NCBI RefSeq assembly: GCF_900184995.1
Contig: NZ_LT860099.1
Location: 894,269-958,268 of the forward strand
Reading direction: 5' to 3'
Length of the DNA: 64,000 bases
Source of the DNA: Konateibacter massiliensis
GTDB taxonomy: Bacteria > Bacillota > Clostridia > Lachnospirales > Lachnospiraceae
Positions within the stretch are counted from its first letter, which is position 1; the number at the start of each line of letters is the position of its first letter. Position numbers and translations under genes: made by a program. Below, in pieces: positions 59,196 through 64,000 of this stretch. Under the pieces are notes generated by a model, which was not told where the DNA came from, ran no database searches, and was given only the letters and a program-made list of their open reading frames with translations.

Positions 59196-60863
59196 CTATT
59201 TTTTGAGTCTCTTTTCAAGTTCTTCCTCGCTAGGCGCCTCGTCTTTCTTTTTACCCTTCTTGATAAAAAACGCTTTCTTATTCTGCCGCCTAGCCATAAA
59301 AATAAAGAGCAGAAACAGTGAAGAAACAACAAAAACCACGACAATCAGCTTTTTGTTGGCATTCGTCAAATCCTTGGAATATCTTTGTAACGTATTCCGG
59401 TTATATTTGAAATCATCATCATATTGTGTCGCTGTAAAATCATTTTCTATTCTCTTCCCATTGACCAGAATAATATGATTTTTGTAATTCATAATATCCT
59501 CATCCGTCCAAAAACTATGGTCAATATCCCACAGACTTTTTAGCGGCACAAACGAGGTGATGCATGCACTTACCTTTTCCTTTATCAGCTCCATATCATC
59601 GGTTATATCAAAACTGACTGCAAAGGAATTTGTTTTCAGAAAACTCACTCCGCTGTTATCAAGCTGAATTGCGGGTGCAATCCACTGATGTCCGTCCTTG
59701 TAAACCACATTTGAATGCATACCCTCCGTGCTTGTGATAAGAGGATCCTCCTCATCCGACACCAATACCGTACTAAAACGGCTCATAATCTCAATCGTAT
59801 CCTCATTAAACATCCAGTTTCGTGGAACCTCAACGCCCATCAGATAGACACCCTGTTCCATATAGATGCTGATGGCACTCGTCATATATTCATTCACCAG
59901 CTCCACGTCCAGACTCGGCATCTGGTTAATCGGGCTGTGTATTAAAATAGTTCCGCCGTTTGCCTGAGCGTACCGAAGAACCTCGCAGAACTGCTGCATC
60001 GTCGGATAATTTCCGTGGTCATAGACTGGCATAACAGAAATGACGAAAGGTTCTTCCCTTCCTATCAGATAGTTTACAATCTCAAGCAGCTTTTCGGCGG
60101 ACTGAAACGGATAAACCTTATCCAGTACAATGTATTGTGCATATGACTGCGGTTCACCATTGTAGGGCCATTTCCACTGTGCTGCTTCTTTTATAAACGC
60201 TGCCTTTACCAAATCTGTTCCAAGGTCAGTCACCGGAAGATGGTAAAGCGAACCGACTCTTGCGCAAAAATATCCTTCTGCTTTTTCCACTTCAATGCTT
60301 CCTGCACTGTAATCCAGGTCACCTGTTAGGAACAAAAAGTTTTCCTCTTTTACCAGAGCTTCCTTATAATTCATATCACTAAAATAATATTGGAGCTTTC
60401 CTGTCTGCCTATCTGAAATTTCATAACGGTCCGCTCTTTCTGTCTTATCCAGATAAGTCTTTAAAAACTCATTTCCTACAAAGAGCAGGCGTATATCATT
60501 TTCACCGGAGGAATTCTTAATTCCCTCTCTCGCCTGCAATACAGCGTTTCCCTCTTCCTCCCGCTCTTTCAGTTCACCGATAAGCTCTGCCGGATAGCGT
60601 TCCACTTTATAACAGATGATGGAGGAATAATTTTCAAGCTCATTCAGGCAGTCGTCTGCCGGTGCATAGGTGACAGAAAAACGTTGATAGGTAAGATATT
60701 CCACGATACTCATCACCTGCTCCATTGTCTCGTCATCTGCCCCATCGGAATAAATAAGCAAAATATCCCCTGTTTCCTCTGCCTTTACAGCAAAAGGCGG
60801 CACTGTCAAAAACAGAAAAAAGAAAGAACAGAGGATTGCCCGTCTCAACTTCTTAAACATCAT
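59196..60863 (-). CDS. DUF2334 (deacetylase-like) membrane protein
   Basis: A 555-residue protein with a signal segment (about 9-26), a large exported part and one C-terminal membrane segment (about 508-530) with a basic cytoplasmic tail. A DUF2334/polysaccharide-deacetylase-like region spans about 240-450 ('IVLDKVYPF', 'FVISVMPVYDHGNYPT', 'GGTILIHSPINQM'). The family's second metal-binding Asp reads K249 here and the HxxxH pair reads H309...N313, so catalysis is uncertain. Start chosen as ATG 60863 (of ATGATG), overlapping the GGDEF gene by 11 bp; an in-frame TTG at 60881 is an alternative. It may modify or bind the polymer on the outside. Confidence 0.7.
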   Translation of the reverse strand: MMFKKLRRAILCSFFFLFLTVPPFAVKAEETGDILLIYSDGADDETMEQVMSIVEYLTYQRFSVTYAPADDCLNELENYSSIICYKVERYPAELIGELKEREEEGNAVLQAREGIKNSSGENDIRLLFVGNEFLKTYLDKTERADRYEISDRQTGKLQYYFSDMNYKEALVKEENFLFLTGDLDYSAGSIEVEKAEGYFCARVGSLYHLPVTDLGTDLVKAAFIKEAAQWKWPYNGEPQSYAQYIVLDKVYPFQSAEKLLEIVNYLIGREEPFVISVMPVYDHGNYPTMQQFCEVLRYAQANGGTILIHSPINQMPSLDVELVNEYMTSAISIYMEQGVYLMGVEVPRNWMFNEDTIEIMSRFSTVLVSDEEDPLITSTEGMHSNVVYKDGHQWIAPAIQLDNSGVSFLKTNSFAVSFDITDDMELIKEKVSACITSFVPLKSLWDIDHSFWTDEDIMNYKNHIILVNGKRIENDFTATQYDDDFKYNRNTLQRYSKDLTNANKKLIVVVFVVSSLFLLFIFMARRQNKKAFFIKKGKKKDEAPSEEELEKRLKK

Positions 60864-61716
60864 ATTGCAGCTCACTCTCAACTTTCTGTTTAAAGTTTAT
60901 CATATCATTGCCGTACTCTTCTCCCTTATATTCCAGATATGCAACTCTGACCTTCACCTGGATGGCAGAGTCTGTGATGTCTTGGAATGTCTCCTCCGAT
61001 TCTATTCTGGCTTTTATTCTCTTTTTTGCAAATTCGCAGCCTTCCATACCACAGGTCAGAATAATTCCAATCGAACCATAATTGTCAATCGAATAGACTC
61101 TATCCTCAACACGTACCGTATCTACCGTCACTTCTGCCATCTTCTGAAGCAGCATCTCGTAGTGACTTCTGGATAAAATACTTCTTAACTCTTGATCGTA
61201 ACGAAGCTTGATAATCATAAGAGAAATCTGCATCCCGTTTCTTTGTGCATATGCCGCTTGCTTTTGCAAATCGTTGTAGAGACTTCGAAGGTTATACATT
61301 CCAGTCAAGGCATTGACCATAACAAGCTCCTCAACCTGCTCCCTCAGCACTTCATTTTCCGTCTCTGTCTGGGCATTGCCGTAGACAAATATCAACATTG
61401 CCGCTACCACAATAATCGGAAAAATAATCCAGATATAGCAAAGCGGCTCAATTTCAGTGGAATAGGCAAAGAAATTATATATTTTATAGGCGGTGTAACC
61501 TAACACTGAGAAGCTGACTGCAACAATAGACAAGCTGTTTAATTTAAAGCCAGCCAGCAAAACTGCAAAGAAAGCTGCCATAAGCATAATAACAAATTCC
61601 AGCAAAAGCCCTTCTTTTGCATAGCCCACAGTAAACGCCATCGCGCCTACCCCGAGCAGAAATAGTACAAGTCCAATATCTTGCAGCAAATAACCGGTCT
61701 TTCTTTTCTTTATCAT
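60853..61716 (-). CDS. Membrane protein with degenerate GGDEF domain
   Basis: A 287-residue protein starting at ATG 61716 (GGAGGAAAAT). Four hydrophobic segments (about 13-33, 38-57, 60-80, 93-112) are followed by a short coiled coil (115-133) and a GGDEF-like domain (134-287) with 'ALTGMYNLRSL' at its entry. The active-site loop GGDEF is replaced by N212-Y-G-S-I216, and the RxxD inhibitory site is not evident, so it cannot make c-di-GMP; it may bind c-di-GMP or a protein partner, comparable in place to PelD in Pel systems. The preceding gene ends 31 bp upstream. Confidence 0.75.
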   Translation of the reverse strand: MIKKRKTGYLLQDIGLVLFLLGVGAMAFTVGYAKEGLLLEFVIMLMAAFFAVLLAGFKLNSLSIVAVSFSVLGYTAYKIYNFFAYSTEIEPLCYIWIIFPIIVVAAMLIFVYGNAQTETENEVLREQVEELVMVNALTGMYNLRSLYNDLQKQAAYAQRNGMQISLMIIKLRYDQELRSILSRSHYEMLLQKMAEVTVDTVRVEDRVYSIDNYGSIGIILTCGMEGCEFAKKRIKARIESEETFQDITDSAIQVKVRVAYLEYKGEEYGNDMINFKQKVESELQYDV

Positions 61717-61747
61717 ATTTTCCTCCAAAATACATTTACTATGTTCA

Positions 61748-63289
61748 TTAGAAGATTCTAATCCGATGAACCACTTCAACAAATATAAAATATGTGATGA
61801 TATCAATTCCGTAGCTGATTAAAAAGCAGTGCCGAACCATCTCTGCATCACCGCTGTTTACAATCGTGATAATTGCCTGTGACAAACAAATAAAAACAAT
61901 CATCATCAGCGTATCTAAAAAGATTGTATTGCGGCGCTCCTCCGAGAATCGCAGGGAATACCCTTTTCGAAATTGAAGAATAATGACGATAATCAAAAAT
62001 ATAAAATAACCGACTGTCTTTGGCAGGGTATTTGCCTTGAAATTGCTCCAGCCGCTCCAGAAAAAGCTTTTGGCACGCTCCGGAAATCCCACGCTTTTTT
62101 CATAGTTTCCGCAGTATTCCCTCCGTATATCAAAGCTTGATTTAATTGCCAAATCAAGCATCCCTAAAAAAGAGGCCGGATGTCTCACATAGTAAACAGC
62201 GATATCCGTCTGTGTATACTTATCTAAAAATTCCTCCTGCAGTATCGAATCCGCCGCTTTTACTACCGGCAGATAATCGTAGGATGAGACATCGGCAAGC
62301 ATTTCATAGGAGGAATCAATATCAAATTCTACAAGCGTCTCTCCGGGATTATTCGACTGGAATAATACCCCTCTTGTCATCGCATGAAATTTAGAAGTCT
62401 CATCAAAATCAGAGGTGAGATTTATCATGCTTACCACAGACACAAAGCATAAAAATAAAGCTGACATAACGCATACAAGCCCCCATATCCAGTTACTTCT
62501 TATAAATAGAAGCTTCAGGCAATATACAGCAAGCAAAATAGCGATAACAGCCGTTTGATTTCTGGATGTGACAAGTACAATTCCGGATGCCAGCATTAAA
62601 AGCAGCGCGCCAAAATCCCGGTATGCACTCCGCTCTTCCTGAAAAGACAGCGCCGCTGCAATGCAATACATCAGACTGATAAACCATAATGCCTCGGGAT
62701 AAAAGGAGTTAAAGTATGTAAGATAGCCTACATCAGAAAAAATCAGCATTCCGATAAAACCGATCACAAAGCCCTCTGAAAATTCCTTCACACGCATACA
62801 CGCCTGCTTAATTAACAGGTAGATGGCAGGAACATAAAAAATCCCATAAATAAGCGCCAAAAAGCGAATATCAAAATACTTGTCGGCTGTAACTAAGTGA
62901 TCCAGATAAACGGCGAATTTCACCACTAAAACCTGACTATTACTCCAATCACTGGTTCTTTGATAGCCGCTCAGCACATTGGAATAGGTTTTAACGAAAT
63001 AGTTATTATAAACATCTGCTACTTCTGTTTCTATATAATAGACCCCGGCAGAATTCATTACTTGGGAAATAGAGCCGTCATCGGCTACGCCGAGATAATT
63101 TGGCAAAAATAAAATGATTGTCATCAGTAATCCGGCAAGACCGGCAGATACTAATGCAATCAACGACGGGGAATACTTTCCCTTCATCCTTTTATTGATA
63201 TGATGCCTGATTTGACTTATTTTTTTAAAGAAAAGAACTACTTGATTCGCAACATTTATAACCTTAGAATCTTCGTTTTTTTGCTCCAA
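61748..63289 (-). CDS. Polytopic membrane protein of the polysaccharide operon
   Basis: A 513-residue protein with about 12 membrane segments. Start TTG 63289 (AGGGGTAAATAAAA upstream). The soluble N-terminus (1-45) is basic, the first segment (about 48-68) is followed by 'GVADDGSISQVMNSAGVYY', and 'GYLTYFNSFYPEALWF' and 'SYDYLPVVKAADS' correspond to motifs in both halves of the 1052-residue protein at 51211-54369. The three units are therefore related copies. Function unknown: a GT-C-like transferase, ligase or export component would fit a polymer operon. It follows the tautomerase gene by 21 bp. Confidence 0.65.
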   Translation of the reverse strand: MEQKNEDSKVINVANQVVLFFKKISQIRHHINKRMKGKYSPSLIALVSAGLAGLLMTIILFLPNYLGVADDGSISQVMNSAGVYYIETEVADVYNNYFVKTYSNVLSGYQRTSDWSNSQVLVVKFAVYLDHLVTADKYFDIRFLALIYGIFYVPAIYLLIKQACMRVKEFSEGFVIGFIGMLIFSDVGYLTYFNSFYPEALWFISLMYCIAAALSFQEERSAYRDFGALLLMLASGIVLVTSRNQTAVIAILLAVYCLKLLFIRSNWIWGLVCVMSALFLCFVSVVSMINLTSDFDETSKFHAMTRGVLFQSNNPGETLVEFDIDSSYEMLADVSSYDYLPVVKAADSILQEEFLDKYTQTDIAVYYVRHPASFLGMLDLAIKSSFDIRREYCGNYEKSVGFPERAKSFFWSGWSNFKANTLPKTVGYFIFLIIVIILQFRKGYSLRFSEERRNTIFLDTLMMIVFICLSQAIITIVNSGDAEMVRHCFLISYGIDIITYFIFVEVVHRIRIF

Positions 63290-63310
63290 TTTTATTTACC
63301 CCTGAATTCA

Positions 63311-63655
63311 TTAGAAATTGGCTCCGTTCCAGCCCCATATATCTACTTCTTCGTATTTTACATAAATTTTATCCGGAGAAATACCAAGCTCCCCGCTTAT
63401 AATCTCCGTAATTTTCTGAGTTAAAGCAGAATATGCTTCCTTTGTTGACTTACCAAAAATCTTCACTTCAATCCATGCAATCAAAACATTTCCTTCTCCC
63501 GTGAAATACAAAGACTGCTCTCCTTCAAAGGAACACATAAGCCAATTCTCGCTTTTTCCAGGAATCAGTTCAATTGCCTTTCCAAGCTTTTCCTTGATTG
63601 CTATTTCTTTTTCTTTACTGATTTTTGTATTTGTTTTTGTGCTGATATATGGCAT
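63311..63655 (-). CDS. MIF-like tautomerase
   Basis: A 114-residue protein of the macrophage migration inhibitory factor/phenylpyruvate tautomerase type: the initiator Met is followed by Pro (P2, catalytic base after Met removal), 'GKSENWLMCSF' resembles the family's GKPE segment and the C-terminus ends 'DIWGWNGANF', as in MIF. The family isomerises keto-enol substrates and forms trimers. ATG 63655 has AGGGAAGGGTGGAG upstream. It is the first gene behind the operon promoter at 63693-63721, with 21 bp to the next gene, so it is transcribed with the polysaccharide genes. Its contribution there is not obvious. Confidence 0.88.
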   Translation of the reverse strand: MPYISTKTNTKISKEKEIAIKEKLGKAIELIPGKSENWLMCSFEGEQSLYFTGEGNVLIAWIEVKIFGKSTKEAYSALTQKITEIISGELGISPDKIYVKYEEVDIWGWNGANF

Positions 63656-63692
63656 ATTTCTCCACCCTTCCCTTACTTTTTATATTGCATTT

Positions 63693-63721
63693 ATTATAGT
63701 TTATCCAGATAGTGAAGTCAA
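63693..63721 (-). promoter_or_regulatory. Promoter of the polysaccharide operon
   Basis: On the minus strand TTGACT (plus 63716-63721), a 17-bp spacer and a perfect TATAAT (plus 63693-63698), about 40 bp before the tautomerase ATG. No comparable promoter was seen further inside the operon. Confidence 0.8.
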
Positions 63722-63895
63722 TTTATTAAGATATATTTTATATTTATTTTATCTTTCTGATTCCTCAAAAAAGTTTATAATTCTTTCAATAAAGTCTTGT
63801 AATTATTCAGAAAATCATTTAAAATGACATTATATGTGCATATTTTTTCAAAAGTGCAAAAAAACGATATTGAGAATTACAATTGAGGTGAGTGC

Positions 63896-64000
63896 ATGTT
63901 AGATGTAAATCGTGTAAATAGTTATGGAAGCGTAAATACGACTGACACCAACGTGTCAAGTACGGAAAAGACCGGCTCCTTTTCTTCTTACTTAGGGGAA
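63896..64000 (+). CDS. Partial CDS, hypothetical secreted or flagellar-type protein (N-terminus only)
   Basis: An open frame from ATG 63896, behind GAGGTG, runs to the window end (35 codons seen). The N-terminus is polar and Ser/Thr/Asn-rich ('MLDVNRVNSYGSVNTTD'), without a signal peptide, which recalls flagellar or muramidase-type proteins exported without a cleaved signal. I cannot identify it from 35 residues. It diverges from the polysaccharide operon; the 240 bp between hold the operon promoter and otherwise AT-rich sequence. Confidence 0.55.
   Translation, partial: MLDVNRVNSYGSVNTTDTNVSSTEKTGSFSSYLGE

Noticed and set aside
63830-63895. Sigma-D (flagellar) promoter in front of the partial gene at 63896, from the ACGATAT motif at about 63864-63870.
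   Set aside because: A TAAA box at 14-16 bp spacing is missing; the motif may be chance in AT-rich DNA.

Overview
The window looks like a chromosomal segment of a motile, anaerobic Lachnospiraceae-type Firmicute (Roseburia, Agathobacter or a relative; this is inference). The grounds are low to moderate GC, many strong AGGAGG ribosome binding sites, occasional TTG starts, [FeFe]-hydrogenase maturation genes, a GGGtGRT-family protein, cellobiose phosphorylase, and a chemotaxis receptor under a c-di-GMP-II-type riboswitch.

Positions 1-4.6 kb are the right end of an integrated mobile element: small phage or ICE-like genes, an XRE repressor with an operator-like intergenic region, a Rep-like protein that appears to have lost its HUH motif, DUF4236 and HIRAN-like proteins, and a tyrosine integrase next to direct repeats and the 3' end of the GGGtGRT gene. 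From 4.7 to 24.3 kb the content is core and accessory metabolism: an Fe-S scaffold/GGGtGRT pair, an isochorismatase-fold hydrolase divergent from a WYL regulator, a lactonase, a complete XRE-cupin/potABCD polyamine operon, FAH-family and membrane proteins, an AraC/SGNH/sugar-binding lipoprotein set without its transporter, and prfC, deoB and an MFS transporter.

From 24.4 to 30.7 kb one minus-strand operon holds an NMT1-like binding lipoprotein, a fused permease-ATPase, the TM1266-type regulator and hydE, hydG and hydF. It sits behind a leader with alternative terminator and antiterminator pairings. A GNAT gene with its own highly structured leader is divergent from it. From 31.6 to 36.7 kb there is a TetR-controlled HlyD/MacB-type efflux set. 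From 36.7 to 37.5 kb there are intergenic palindromic repeats, a gene remnant and a 49-codon orphan gene with its own promoter and terminator. From 37.5 to 45 kb there is a LacI-controlled cellobiose (or related disaccharide) ABC importer with a divergent GH94 phosphorylase; matching operator-like sites lie at both transcription starts.

From 45.2 to 47.6 kb a c-di-GMP-II riboswitch precedes a chemoreceptor carrying a cysteine-rich insert. From 47.7 to 63.7 kb an apparent ten-gene operon, read on the minus strand from one good promoter, encodes a synthase-dependent exopolysaccharide system: MIF-like tautomerase, polytopic membrane protein, degenerate GGDEF protein, DUF2334 protein, processive GT2, BcsB-like protein, UDP-GlcNAc 2-epimerase, a 1052-residue internally duplicated membrane protein, a GT-C-like membrane protein and a thioredoxin-GH8 fusion. 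This combination is the best candidate for an undescribed system: it has BcsA/BcsB-like parts without a PilZ domain, a Pel-like degenerate GGDEF protein and an amino-sugar epimerase. A plus-strand gene begins at 63896 and runs off the window. I saw no rRNA, tRNA, CRISPR array or IS element; tRNAs were not searched for computationally.
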